A stretch of DNA of 64,000 nucleotides, from positions 248,001-312,000 of the forward strand of contig JBGORM010000002.1 of assembly GCA_041538185.1 (NCBI GenBank), in the 5' to 3' direction. The position numbers and the translations under genes were made by a program. Numbering within the stretch: the stretch's first letter is position 1; every line of letters starts with the position of its first letter. Source of the stretch: Melioribacteraceae bacterium 4301-Me (GTDB lineage: Bacteria; Bacteroidota; Ignavibacteria; Ignavibacteriales; Melioribacteraceae). The notes under the pieces are model-generated. The model did not search any database, had not been told where the DNA came from, and saw nothing but the letters and a program-made list of their open reading frames with translations. Of this stretch, positions 46,879 to 56,472 are shown piece after piece.

Positions 46879-48669
46879 ATGGCAGAAGAATTTAGGGAAG
46901 ATGAAATATTAGGCAAAGCTTACGACGCTAAACTTATGCGTCGATTACTTAAGTATGTTAAACCTTACAGAAAATACGTTGTAATAGCTATTTTCTTAAA
47001 TATATTTGTCGCAGCTCTGCCTACAATAAGGCCTTACTTAATTAAGGTTGGTATCGATAATTACATTGTTAACAAAGATTACCATGGCCTGCTGATTATT
47101 TCATTACTATTGCTTACCGCGCTAATACTTCAATCTATAGTTCAGTACTTTTTGACTTACTATACTGAGCTGATGGGCCAAAAAATTATTTTTGACATTC
47201 GTGTGCAGCTTTTTACTCATGTTCAAAAGCTTGCATTGAAATATTTTGATAAAACACCAATAGGTAGAACTGTTACACGCGTAACTAACGATGTAGAAAC
47301 ATTAAATGAAATGTTCTCATCCGGCATTGTTAGTGTTTTTAGTGATGTCTTTGTAATAATTTGGATTTTTGTGTTCATGTTTTCTATGTCGTGGGATTTG
47401 TCCTTAGTAACTTTGTCTGTGGTACCCATTTTATTTTACGCTACTTTTTTGTTTAGGAAAAAAGTTAGAGAATCTTACCGCGATGTTAGAAAACATCTTG
47501 CAAGGTTAAACTCTTACATGCAGGAACATGTAACAGGAATGAACGTGGTTCAAATTTTTGCTAAACAAAAACAAGAATTAAAAAAGTTCTCAGGCATAAA
47601 TAAAGATTATAAAAATGCAAACATAAAGTCGATACTGTACTATGCTGTTTTTTTCCCGTTTGTAGAATTTTTAAGTGCTTTGAGCGTAGCCATGATTATT
47701 TGGTATGGCGGCGGTGAAGTTATTCAATCAAAATTAACTATTGGAGTTTTGTTCGCATTTTTGCAGTATACCGAAATGTTTTGGAGACCAGTACGGGATC
47801 TTTCTGATAAATATAATATACTTCAATCTGCAATGGCATCTTCGGAGCGAATTTTTAAGTTATTAGACGATAATACCTTTATAAATGACCCCGTAAAGCC
47901 TAAGAAATTAGAAAGCGTTAAGGGTCAAATTGAATTTAAGAATGTTTGGTTTGCTTATAACCCGGGTGAGTATGTTTTGAAAAACGTTTCTTTTAAAATA
48001 AATCCAGGCGAGACCTTTGCAATAGTTGGAGCTACTGGCGCAGGAAAAACTAGCATTATTAATATACTTTCAAGATTTTATGATATAGAAAAAGGCAGCA
48101 TATTAATTGATGGAATTGATATTAGGGATATTGACAAAAAAGAATTGAGAAAACATATTGCAACTGTTCTGCAGGATGTTTATCTGTTTTCTGGAACTAT
48201 TAAATCGAATATTAACTTAGGTAACGAAGAAATAACTGATGAACAAGTAATTGAAGCTGCTAAGATCGTTGGTGCACATAAATTTATTTCAAAACTGCCT
48301 AATGGTTATAACGAAGAAGTAAAAGAAAAAGGGGCAACTTTAAGTGTTGGTCAAAAACAATTAATTTCGTTTGCACGTGCTCTTGCTTTTAATCCCAAAA
48401 TACTTATTCTTGACGAAGCTACTTCAAGCGTTGATACTGAAACTGAAATTCTAATTCAACAAGCTATCGAGAAATTGTTAGTTGGAAGAACTTCAATTGT
48501 AATTGCTCATAGACTTTCAACAATCCAAAACGCTGATAAAATAATAGTTGTTCATAAAGGTGAAGTTAGAGAAACAGGTACACATCAAGAATTGCTTGCA
48601 CAAAAAGGTATTTATTATAAGTTGTATCAGTTGCAGTATAAAGACCAAGAAATTGTAAAAATTGCATAA
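46879..48669 (+). CDS. Heterodimeric ABC exporter, catalytic subunit
   Basis: A 596-residue half-exporter with six helices (first at about 30) and an ATPase: GATGAGKTSI, signature LSVGQKQL, Walker B ILILDEATSSVD and switch His in AHR. The canonical Glu and the variant LSVGQ complement the degenerate site of the subunit at 44071-45834. The ATG follows the dehydrogenase stop directly; fbp starts 11 bases after its own stop, extending the operon. Confidence 0.9.
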   Translation: MAEEFREDEILGKAYDAKLMRRLLKYVKPYRKYVVIAIFLNIFVAALPTIRPYLIKVGIDNYIVNKDYHGLLIISLLLLTALILQSIVQYFLTYYTELMGQKIIFDIRVQLFTHVQKLALKYFDKTPIGRTVTRVTNDVETLNEMFSSGIVSVFSDVFVIIWIFVFMFSMSWDLSLVTLSVVPILFYATFLFRKKVRESYRDVRKHLARLNSYMQEHVTGMNVVQIFAKQKQELKKFSGINKDYKNANIKSILYYAVFFPFVEFLSALSVAMIIWYGGGEVIQSKLTIGVLFAFLQYTEMFWRPVRDLSDKYNILQSAMASSERIFKLLDDNTFINDPVKPKKLESVKGQIEFKNVWFAYNPGEYVLKNVSFKINPGETFAIVGATGAGKTSIINILSRFYDIEKGSILIDGIDIRDIDKKELRKHIATVLQDVYLFSGTIKSNINLGNEEITDEQVIEAAKIVGAHKFISKLPNGYNEEVKEKGATLSVGQKQLISFARALAFNPKILILDEATSSVDTETEILIQQAIEKLLVGRTSIVIAHRLSTIQNADKIIVVHKGEVRETGTHQELLAQKGIYYKLYQLQYKDQEIVKIA

Positions 48670-48680
48670 ATGGAGGTAAC

Positions 48681-49706
48681 ATGGCAACCAAAAGATTTAT
48701 GACTTTGCCTCGACATATTCTTGAAGGAGAGAAACTTCACCCTGGAGCAACAGGTGAGCTTTCTGCTATTTTAAATCAACTTGGTCTTGCTGCAAAGGTA
48801 ATTTCACTTGAAGTCAATAAAGCTGGGTTAGTCGATATTCTGGGATTTACAGGTGAGACAAATTACAGTGGAGACCAAGTAAAAAAATTAGATATTTTTG
48901 CTCACGAAATGCTTGTAAAAGCAATGGATCATGGTGGACATTTTTGTGTAATGGCATCCGAAGAAGAGGAAGATATAATTCACTTACCACCACATCATAA
49001 AATTGGTAAATATGTTTTACTATTTGACCCGCTTGACGGTTCATCGAATATTGATGCTAATGTAAGTATTGGGACAATTTTTTCAATTTATAGGAGAGTT
49101 AGCGAAGGAAACGGTCCAGGTACCTTAGAAGATTGCCTACAACCTGGTTACAAACAGGTTGCTGCAGGTTATGTTGTTTATGGTTCTAGCACTGTTTTAG
49201 TTTATACTGCTGGACATGGCGTTTTTGGATTTACATTAGATCCTTCATTTGGAGAATTTCTCCTTTCACACGACAATATAAAAATTCCAAAGCGTGGTAG
49301 AATCTACAGTATAAACGAGGGCAATTACAATTCTTGGGACCGCGGACTAAAAAATTATATAAAATATCTCCAAGCAAATAAGTTTGAAGGCAAACCTTAT
49401 CAAGCAAGATATATTGGTTCAATGGTTGCTGATATTCACAGAACTTTGTTATATGGTGGGATATTTATGTATCCCGGCGATGCACGTAATCCTAAAGGAA
49501 AATTACGATTGATGTACGAGTGTAACCCAATGGCTTTTATAGTTGAGTCTGCTGGCGGCAGAGCAACAGATGGTAAAAAAAGAATTCTGGAAATTCAACC
49601 TACAGCACTTCACCAGAGGACACCAATTTTTATTGGCAGTGAAGAAGATGTATTACTTGTAGAAAAATTTATGAGAGAAGCAGAGCTTTCTAATATTGAA
49701 AAATAG
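48681..49706 (+). CDS. fbp: Class I fructose-1,6-bisphosphatase
   Basis: A 341-residue gluconeogenic phosphatase removing the 1-phosphate of fructose-1,6-bisphosphate. Metal and substrate motifs are complete: EEEEDI (about residue 94), FDPLDGSSNID (about 114-124), and YECNPMAFIVESAGGRATDG near 270-295. A GGAGG ribosome site precedes the ATG. It ends the ABC/dehydrogenase operon and converges with the small gene at 49713. Confidence 0.95.
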   Translation: MATKRFMTLPRHILEGEKLHPGATGELSAILNQLGLAAKVISLEVNKAGLVDILGFTGETNYSGDQVKKLDIFAHEMLVKAMDHGGHFCVMASEEEEDIIHLPPHHKIGKYVLLFDPLDGSSNIDANVSIGTIFSIYRRVSEGNGPGTLEDCLQPGYKQVAAGYVVYGSSTVLVYTAGHGVFGFTLDPSFGEFLLSHDNIKIPKRGRIYSINEGNYNSWDRGLKNYIKYLQANKFEGKPYQARYIGSMVADIHRTLLYGGIFMYPGDARNPKGKLRLMYECNPMAFIVESAGGRATDGKKRILEIQPTALHQRTPIFIGSEEDVLLVEKFMREAELSNIEK

Positions 49707-49712
49707 TTTTAA

Positions 49713-49985
49713 CTAAATATTTTCTTCTTTATTCTCTAATTCTTCTCTTATTTTTTGAGCTAATTCTTCTTTGGAGATGCCCACTATTTTAATTTTGGTA
49801 GAACTTACCAATATTTCCGGCGGGTCGCCCTCACCTTTTACAAAACGATACAGATTAAAGCCTAATCTATTCCTGTCGTTTGGTATTGGAATAAATTCCT
49901 TAAATTTTTCTGCTATTGAATAAACTCTTGATTCAATTGAATCCTTTGGGAATTTTTTCACTGCGGGTGGTGGTAGTGTAGTCAT
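49713..49985 (-). CDS. Conserved-looking small hypothetical protein
   Basis: A 90-residue soluble protein, MTTLPPPAVKKFPKDSIESR at the start, with a central PIPNDRNRLGFNLYRFVKGEGDPPE and a charged C-terminal helix. No family is recognised. Codon pattern and compact polarity look like a real gene, and its stop lies six bases from the fbp stop (convergent). The upstream side is a mobile repeat region, so it is transcribed alone. Function unknown. Confidence 0.6.
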   Translation of the reverse strand: MTTLPPPAVKKFPKDSIESRVYSIAEKFKEFIPIPNDRNRLGFNLYRFVKGEGDPPEILVSSTKIKIVGISKEELAQKIREELENKEENI

Positions 49986-50087
49986 ACTTTTACCTAATTT
50001 TTCTCTTACCTAACTCAAAAATATAAAACAGTAATCTTACTACCAAGTCGAAGTTAAATACAGCTTCAAAAATTTATTTCTATGAAT

Positions 50088-50397
50088 CACTACTGTCCAA
50101 AATAATTTTGAAATCAAATTCCGAAGGGATAAATTACCAAATAAATTTAGAAAACTTTAAGATTTTGGACTATTCTACTTGTCTTGTAAATCAATCCCTA
50201 TCTCGTCCCTACGGCACTTTTATCTTCAGTTTATATTTATTTATTCTATAACTATATAATCCCTAAAGGGATAACATTGGTTTAAGGATAATCAAAGCTT
50301 TATTGTCCCGTCAGAACAAAATATTTATAGGATAAAGAACTAAGAAATAGATTAAGTCCATTTAGGAACGAAATAAAAAATATATTGGACAGATATG
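50088..50397 (+). mobile_element. ~310-bp non-autonomous element, copy C
   Basis: Third copy, same orientation as copy A. CTGTCCAA at 50093, TTGGACAG ending 50392. CTATGAAT is duplicated exactly at 50080-50087 and 50398-50405. A few substitutions and small changes versus copy A (e.g. GTCCCTACGGCAC for GTCCCTACGGGAC) weaken one of the internal hairpins. Confidence 0.88.
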
Positions 50398-50571
50398 CTA
50401 TGAATATTTTTGGAATAAAAATATTTTGAACAACATTCTGTTAGTTTTTTATAATATTAACTTTCCTTTTTATAAATAAACTCAAAGTTGGTATATACTC
50501 TTATTTTTGAATTGAGATATTATGCCTTTTTTTAATAAATTAGATTGACATTTACTATAAAAGATTTTCAA

Positions 50572-51267
50572 ATGAATAAACAAAGATTTATCAGTTTATC
50601 ATTCATGATGTTTTTGCTCACAATAGTAAGCAATAAATTCTTGCTCGCTAATCAAATATGTGAATTATCAATAAAAAGAGGTTACAAAAACAACATAATG
50701 AACAATTTCATTAAATCAGATACAGCAACATTTGGTGCTGGATGTTTTTGGTGCACTGAAGCAATTTTCCAAAGGCTTAAGGGTGTTGAGAAAGTAATTT
50801 CAGGATATTCTGGTGGACATGTGGCAAACCCGACTTATGAGGAAGTTTGCACAGGTTCTACTGGTCATGCTGAAGTTTGTCAAATTATATATAATCCCGA
50901 TGTTATTTCTTTTGAAGAGCTGTTAAAGGTCTTCTGGAAAACTCACGACCCAACTACTCTTAATCGTCAAGGCAATGATATTGGCACACAATACAGGTCA
51001 GTTATTTTTTATCACAATCAAAGGCAAAAAGAATTGGCTGAAAAGTATAAAAGAGAATTAGACCATTCAGGTGCCTATGAACGACCTATCGTAACGGCAA
51101 TTGAACCCTTTAAAAACTTTTATAAAGCAGAAGACTACCATCAGAATTATTACAACAACAATCCAGATAAACCATATTGTTCTTTTGTGATAGGTCCGAA
51201 ATTAGACAAGTTTGAGAAAGCCTTTCGCGATATTTTGAAGGATAGAAATAAAAAGGCGGCTAATTAA
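50572..51267 (+). CDS. msrA: Exported peptide-methionine (S)-S-oxide reductase
   Basis: MsrA repairs oxidised methionine. GAGCFWCTEAIF carries the catalytic Cys; GYSGGHVANPTYEEVCTGSTGHAEV and the C-terminal DYHQNYY are typical. Starting at the ATG 50572 (231 residues; an upstream start at 50545 adds nine) the protein has an N-terminal signal or anchor (FISLSFMMFLLTIVSNKFLLA), so it acts in the envelope. No MsrB domain is fused. Confidence 0.92.
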   Translation: MNKQRFISLSFMMFLLTIVSNKFLLANQICELSIKRGYKNNIMNNFIKSDTATFGAGCFWCTEAIFQRLKGVEKVISGYSGGHVANPTYEEVCTGSTGHAEVCQIIYNPDVISFEELLKVFWKTHDPTTLNRQGNDIGTQYRSVIFYHNQRQKELAEKYKRELDHSGAYERPIVTAIEPFKNFYKAEDYHQNYYNNNPDKPYCSFVIGPKLDKFEKAFRDILKDRNKKAAN

Positions 51268-51277
51268 AAGCCGCCTT
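51253..51277. terminator. Bidirectional terminator between msrA and cold-shock gene
   Basis: A perfect eight-base stem AAGGCGGC / GCCGCCTT around a nine-base A/T loop, with A-runs upstream and T-rich sequence downstream, placed at the end of msrA and beyond the cold-shock gene's stop. Serves both convergent genes. Confidence 0.85.
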
Positions 51278-51304
51278 AATAAAGCAAAAGCAAAAACCTA
51301 ATTT

Positions 51305-51517
51305 TTAGTTAATCACTTTTACTTCTTGGGCTTGAAGACCTTTTTGACCTTGAGCAATTGTGAACTCTACCTTTTGACCTTCTTGCAAAGTACGGTATCC
51401 TTCGCCTTGAATTGCTTGGTAGTGAACAAATACATCATCACCTTCGGTACGTTGAATGAATCCGTACCCTTTTGAATTGTTGAACCATTTTACGGTTCCT
51501 TTTACTCTTTCTGCCAT
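51305..51517 (-). CDS. Cold-shock domain protein
   Basis: A 70-residue CspA-family nucleic-acid chaperone: [16 protein letters not shown] (RNP1) and DVFVHY (RNP2), ending QAQEVKVIN. Single OB-fold, full length. AAAGGAGCA precedes the ATG. It unwinds mRNA secondary structure; whether it is cold-induced is not evident from the short 5' leader. Confidence 0.95.
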   Translation of the reverse strand: MAERVKGTVKWFNNSKGYGFIQRTEGDDVFVHYQAIQGEGYRTLQEGQKVEFTIAQGQKGLQAQEVKVIN

Positions 51518-51662
51518 TTAAAGATGCTCCTTTAAATATTGTAAAAAAATAAATTAATTAATACGAACAGAGCACCGGATTACTTGTTAATTAAAAAATC
51601 AACAATACAACAAACTGCTCAAGTTCAAACAAGGAAAAAGTAGTTAACTACTTAAACCTTAG

Positions 51663-51734
51663 CTCCGCGTGCAGGACTCGAACCTGCAACCCTGCGGTTA
51701 ACAGCCGCATGCTCTACCATTGAGCTAACGCGGA
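51663..51734 (-). tRNA. tRNA-Asn (GTT)
   Basis: Folds as a complete cloverleaf: acceptor TCCGCGT/ACGCGGA, D arm GCTC...GAGC, anticodon stem TGCGG/CCGCA with loop CTGTTAA (anticodon GTT), and T arm GCAGG-TTCGAGT-CCTGC. CCA is not encoded. 72 bases. Confidence 0.95.
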
Positions 51735-52079
51735 ATGAAATTACTTGGTGAGTAATACTTCAACTTCTATTCGGAGAGTTGAACCGATAACTACTTAAAG
51801 AACCTTTTTTAATTTTTGAGACGTAAAGATAGATTTTCTAATCGCTTTTGTCAAGAAAGCAAATAAATTATTTTTAGTAAGCATAACCCATAACTCAAAA
51901 TTTTATTGTATTGCCCTGAGTAATTTTTAAGTAGTAAAAGAGGTAAACATAATATCTGTTCTCAAAAATCTATATTGATTATAACCCAACATGCTGTTTA
52001 CACGACAATTTTGTTAGTGATAAAAATTCTTTATTTTCATATTAAGATTTAATATTACCAAGTCGTTTGGGAGTTAAGT
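51735..52079. other. Intergenic region, tRNA-Asn to mutase
   Basis: About 345 AT-rich bases without gene or distinct repeat. Must contain the tRNA promoter and the mutase promoter; none resolved. Confidence 0.5.
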
Positions 52080-53762
52080 ATGGCAAATCTAGAAAATTCA
52101 AAAGATTATTTGAAGGAAAACTTAAACGATTGGCAGGAAAATACTTATAACATTTTTACCTCAAATTATCCTGAAAGACAAAAAGAATTTACAACCCAGT
52201 CTTTTACACCTGTTAAAGCTGTTTATTCGCCTTTAGATATTGAGTGTGAAAAATATAACGAAAAAGTTGGTTATCCTGGTAAATATCCTTTCACTCGTGG
52301 CATTTATCCTACAATGTACAGGGGCAGGTTATGGACTATGAGGCAGTATGCCGGATTTGGTACAGCAAAAACATCTAACGAAAGATTTAGATATTTATTA
52401 TCGCAAGGACAAACCGGATTATCTGTTGCGTTTGATTTACCCACTCAAATTGGATATGATAGCGATCATCCAATGGCATTTGGTGAAGTAGGTAAAGTTG
52501 GTGTTGCAATCGATACACTTGCAGATATGGAAATTTTATTTAATCAGATACCTCTTGATAAAGTATCTACATCAATGACAATAAATGCGCCGGCATCAAT
52601 TTTATTGGCAATGTATATTGCAGTAGCTGAGAAAAGAGGAATTCCTAGAAATAAAATTAGCGGAACAATTCAAAATGATATTTTGAAAGAGTATATTGCA
52701 AGAGGCACATACATTTTCCCACCTAAACCGTCAATGAGACTTGTTACCGATGTATTTGATTTTTGCTCGAAGGAAGTTCCTAAATGGAACGCAATATCAA
52801 TTTCGGGTTATCACATTAGAGAAGCAGGTTCAACTGCTGCACAAGAAGTCGGCTTTACACTTGCTAATGCTATTGAATATGTTAGTTCTGCAATTAAAGC
52901 TGGATTAAACGTGGACGATTTTGCAAGTCAACTTTCGTTTTTTTTTAATGCTCATAATGATTTGTTAGAGGAAGTTGCAAAATTTAGAGCCGCAAGAAGA
53001 TTGTGGTCTAAAATAATTAAAGAAAGATTTGGTGCAAAAGAAGAAAAATCAATGATGTTGCGTTTCCATGCTCAAACAGCGGGTTCCGCTTTAACTGCTC
53101 AACAGCCAGATAATAACATTGTTAGAGTTACAATTCAAGCCTTAGCTGCTGTTCTTGGTGGTGCTCAAAGTCTGCATACAAATTCAAAAGATGAGGCTTT
53201 GGCATTGCCTACAGAAGAGTCGGCTAAAATTGCTCTTAGGACACAACAAATAATTGCTTTTGAAAGCGGGGTTACTAATACAATCGATCCTCTTGCGGGC
53301 TCTTATTATATTGAGTATTTAACGGACCATATAGAAAAAGAAGCATACGATTATATCAACAAAATTGATTCATTGGGCGGTGTAATTAATGCTATTGAAT
53401 CCGGCTATATTCAAACTGAAATTCAAAAATCAGCTTATAAATTTAATAGAGAGCTTGAAAGCGGTGAAAGAATTGTTGTGGGCGTTAATAAATTTATTGA
53501 AGAGCAGAATCATAAGGAAAATTTATTAAAAATTGATGAAGAGCAACAGAAAAATCAAATTAAATTCTTAAATACAATCCGCTCACAAAGAAATAATGAT
53601 TTGGTGAAAGAAAAATTATCTCAGTTGAAAAATGCTGCAGAAGGTGATACTAACTTAATTCCTTTTATTTTAGAAGCTGTGAAAGTTTATTCATCTGTAG
53701 GTGAAATATGTGATACTTTAAGAGCAGTCTTTGGAGAGTATAAAGAAAAGGTTATTATTTAA
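52080..53762 (+). CDS. Methylmalonyl-CoA mutase, catalytic subunit
   Basis: A 560-residue TIM-barrel subunit converting (R)-methylmalonyl-CoA and succinyl-CoA. It has [57 protein letters not shown] and [19 protein letters not shown], all diagnostic. The C-terminal B12-binding domain (DXHXXG) is absent, so it is the two-subunit form and needs a separate small subunit, not in this window. The methylmalonyl-CoA epimerase gene follows 31 bases later, giving a propionate/succinate module. Confidence 0.93.
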   Translation: MANLENSKDYLKENLNDWQENTYNIFTSNYPERQKEFTTQSFTPVKAVYSPLDIECEKYNEKVGYPGKYPFTRGIYPTMYRGRLWTMRQYAGFGTAKTSNERFRYLLSQGQTGLSVAFDLPTQIGYDSDHPMAFGEVGKVGVAIDTLADMEILFNQIPLDKVSTSMTINAPASILLAMYIAVAEKRGIPRNKISGTIQNDILKEYIARGTYIFPPKPSMRLVTDVFDFCSKEVPKWNAISISGYHIREAGSTAAQEVGFTLANAIEYVSSAIKAGLNVDDFASQLSFFFNAHNDLLEEVAKFRAARRLWSKIIKERFGAKEEKSMMLRFHAQTAGSALTAQQPDNNIVRVTIQALAAVLGGAQSLHTNSKDEALALPTEESAKIALRTQQIIAFESGVTNTIDPLAGSYYIEYLTDHIEKEAYDYINKIDSLGGVINAIESGYIQTEIQKSAYKFNRELESGERIVVGVNKFIEEQNHKENLLKIDEEQQKNQIKFLNTIRSQRNNDLVKEKLSQLKNAAEGDTNLIPFILEAVKVYSSVGEICDTLRAVFGEYKEKVII

Positions 53763-53793
53763 AAAAATTTTTTCAAAACATACTGAGCAGAAA

Positions 53794-54204
53794 ATGGAAA
53801 TAACCCACATTGAACATATTGGCATTGCTGTCGAGAATCTTCAAGAAGCAATTAAATTTTATGAAAATGTACTTGGATTAAAATGCTATGCTATTGAAGA
53901 AGTAAAAGACCAAAAAGTAAAAACTGCCTTCTTTTTAGTTGGTCAAACTAAAATTGAATTACTCGAATCTACTTCCGAAGATGGACCAATTAATAAATTT
54001 ATTAAGAAAAAAGGTGAGGGTATTCACCACATCGCTTTTTATGTAAAAGATGGACTTCAGCAAGCGCTTGACCAAATGAATTCAAAAGGAATTCAATTAG
54101 TTGACAATCAACCACGAAAAGGTGCTGAGAATATGAATATTGCATTTATACATCCAAAATCAACTAACGGCGTTTTAATAGAACTTTGTGAAGATAAGTC
54201 CTAA
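53794..54204 (+). CDS. mce: Methylmalonyl-CoA epimerase
   Basis: A vicinal-oxygen-chelate fold protein of 136 residues from the ATG 53794: THIEHIGIAVENLQEAIKFYENVLGL, EGIHHIAFYVKD and LIELCEDK supply the metal-binding His and Glu residues. An in-frame ATG at 53731 overlaps the mutase gene and adds a non-conserved tail, so the later ATG is preferred. It interconverts methylmalonyl-CoA epimers for the mutase upstream. Confidence 0.93.
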   Translation: MEITHIEHIGIAVENLQEAIKFYENVLGLKCYAIEEVKDQKVKTAFFLVGQTKIELLESTSEDGPINKFIKKKGEGIHHIAFYVKDGLQQALDQMNSKGIQLVDNQPRKGAENMNIAFIHPKSTNGVLIELCEDKS

Positions 54205-54264
54205 AAAATCTCCTTTTATTCAATAAACTCAAATAATATTTTTGTTGCAAAAAGATAATACAGC

Positions 54265-56244
54265 ATGAAGAAAATTGTTTTTTTATCCATTTTATTTTGT
54301 ATAGTAAATTTTTCTTACTCTCAAACCGGTGGAGAAATTTGTTCAAAAGGAAAAACTGAGTTATACAACAAACTCTTAAAAGAAGGCAAGCTAAATTATC
54401 CTGGCGATTCAAATATTGATGTAACTTACTATAAACTTGATTTGAGATTAAGCTTCCAACCAAATTTTTTAAATGGGGTTGTAACCGTAAAAGCAAGGGC
54501 AGTTAATAATGGGGTAGACTCTATTTTTTTAGATCTTAAAAATAATATGGTTGTAAGCAGTGTAAAAAGTGGTAATGAAAATTTAGCTTTCAATCAAACA
54601 TCGGATAATAAACTAAATATTAGGTTCAACAGAATTTATAATTTAGGTGAAGAGTTTGAAATAAGTATTTACTACAGCGGTGTGCCGCAGCAAACAGGTT
54701 TTCAAAGCTTCAGTTTTGCTTCCCATAATGATTATCCAATTATTTCTTCATTAAGTGAACCCTACGGCGCAAGTGACTGGTGGCCATGCAAAGATACCCC
54801 CGCTGATAAGGCAGATTCAGCTGATATATGGATAACAGCAGATTCGATTTTTTATTCAGTTTCCAATGGAATATTGACAGAAATAAAAAGCAATAACGAT
54901 GGCACGAAAACTTTTAAATGGAAGGAACGTTATCCAATTGCTCAGTATCTTATTTCTATAGCAATGACAAATTATCACATTTATAATTCCAGCTTTGAGT
55001 ACGAACCTGGAAAATTTATGCCTGTGGTTCACTATACTTATCCAGAGCTGTGGAACACTACCGTGAAATCACAATTAGATGCAACTTTAGATGCCTTAAG
55101 AATTTATAGTGATAAGTTTGGTCCATATCCCTTCTTAAAAGAGAAATATGGACATGCTCAGTTTACTTGGGGCGGAGGTATGGAACATCAAACTTGTACC
55201 TCAGCTTTTAGCTTTGATGAGTCATTAGTTGCACATGAACTTGCTCATCAATGGTTTGGTGATAAAGTAACTTGCAAGGATTGGCAAAATATTTGGCTAA
55301 ACGAAGGATTTGCTACTTATTCTGAAGCAATTTATCAAGAGTATAAATATGGAGAGGAAAATTTTAAAAACCGAATTAGAAATATTTTTAATGCTGCTTT
55401 ACAGGCAAAAGGGACGGTTTATGTTCAAGATATTAGTTCTGTCAATTCAATCTTCGACTACAATCGTTCCTATGCAAAAGGAGCTGCGGTTTTACATATG
55501 TTGAGAGGTATTGTTGGTGATAGCAGCTTTTATGAAATTCTTCGCTCTTATCTAAACGATTCTAAATTAGCCTACGCTACCGCTACTACAGAAGATTTTG
55601 AAAGCATTGCAGAAAAAATTACAGGACAAGATTTAAGTTATTTTTTTTCTGAATGGATTTATGGAACTGGCTACCCCAAATATATTGTAAATTGGGGATG
55701 GACAGAAATTTCACCCAGTAATTATCAGTTGCAAATAAGAATTAGCCAATCTATAAATGCTAACCCAACCTTTTTTACTATGCCCATCCAAGTTAAAATT
55801 ACAGGTAAAAATTTTTCTGATACTACCTTTACATTATTTAATAATCAAGCTGAACAAACGTTTTACAAAAATGTTAGCTTTAAGCCGGACAGTTTAATTC
55901 TTGATCCTAATAACTTTATACTAAAAAACATTTCCGTTTCTACAACTATTAATAGAATTGTTACTCTTCCAACTGAATTTCAGCTGTTTCAAAATTATCC
56001 GAACCCCTTTAATTCGACAACAAAAATTAAGTTTACAATTCCAAGTGATGCTAATATGTCCTTAACCAATTTAACAGTTTACGATGTGGTTGGTCGTAAA
56101 GTTGCTGTGTTAATAAATAAGAACCTTGAGGCAGGCATTTACGAGTTAACATTTAATAAGACCGAACTGCCAAGTGGTGTTTATTTTTACAAATTAACTG
56201 TTGGAAATTACGAGAGTACAAAAAAAATGATTCTATTAAAATGA
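54265..56244 (+). CDS. Secreted M1 aminopeptidase with T9SS sorting domain
   Basis: A 659-residue exported metallopeptidase. Signal peptide (KKIVFLSILFCIVNFSYS), M1 N-terminal beta domain, exopeptidase-type GGGMEHQT, and zinc site HELAHQWFG (H324, E325, H328) with E347 eighteen residues on. The last ~85 residues, from FQLFQNYPNPFN to KKMILLK, are a type IX secretion/por C-terminal sorting domain, so the enzyme is sent across the outer membrane and probably anchored on the cell surface. GGMEH replaces the usual GGMEN. It degrades environmental peptides. Confidence 0.93.
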   Translation: MKKIVFLSILFCIVNFSYSQTGGEICSKGKTELYNKLLKEGKLNYPGDSNIDVTYYKLDLRLSFQPNFLNGVVTVKARAVNNGVDSIFLDLKNNMVVSSVKSGNENLAFNQTSDNKLNIRFNRIYNLGEEFEISIYYSGVPQQTGFQSFSFASHNDYPIISSLSEPYGASDWWPCKDTPADKADSADIWITADSIFYSVSNGILTEIKSNNDGTKTFKWKERYPIAQYLISIAMTNYHIYNSSFEYEPGKFMPVVHYTYPELWNTTVKSQLDATLDALRIYSDKFGPYPFLKEKYGHAQFTWGGGMEHQTCTSAFSFDESLVAHELAHQWFGDKVTCKDWQNIWLNEGFATYSEAIYQEYKYGEENFKNRIRNIFNAALQAKGTVYVQDISSVNSIFDYNRSYAKGAAVLHMLRGIVGDSSFYEILRSYLNDSKLAYATATTEDFESIAEKITGQDLSYFFSEWIYGTGYPKYIVNWGWTEISPSNYQLQIRISQSINANPTFFTMPIQVKITGKNFSDTTFTLFNNQAEQTFYKNVSFKPDSLILDPNNFILKNISVSTTINRIVTLPTEFQLFQNYPNPFNSTTKIKFTIPSDANMSLTNLTVYDVVGRKVAVLINKNLEAGIYELTFNKTELPSGVYFYKLTVGNYESTKKMILLK

Positions 56245-56472
56245 ATTTGCTGACTTTATCGCACTTAGCATTTCATTTGAGTAATTGAAATCCACATATA
56301 AAAAATAACTAAAAAGCTAATCCGAAAAATTCATTAGTAGTAATAATTTTTTGGGGCTTAATTTATCTTATTGCTGAGTATATCTTAACTGAGAGAATCC
56401 GTATGAAAATTTTCAAATAAAAAACACAATTCATATTTTGTTGTTGTGAGAAATTAATCATAGGTGGCTGTA

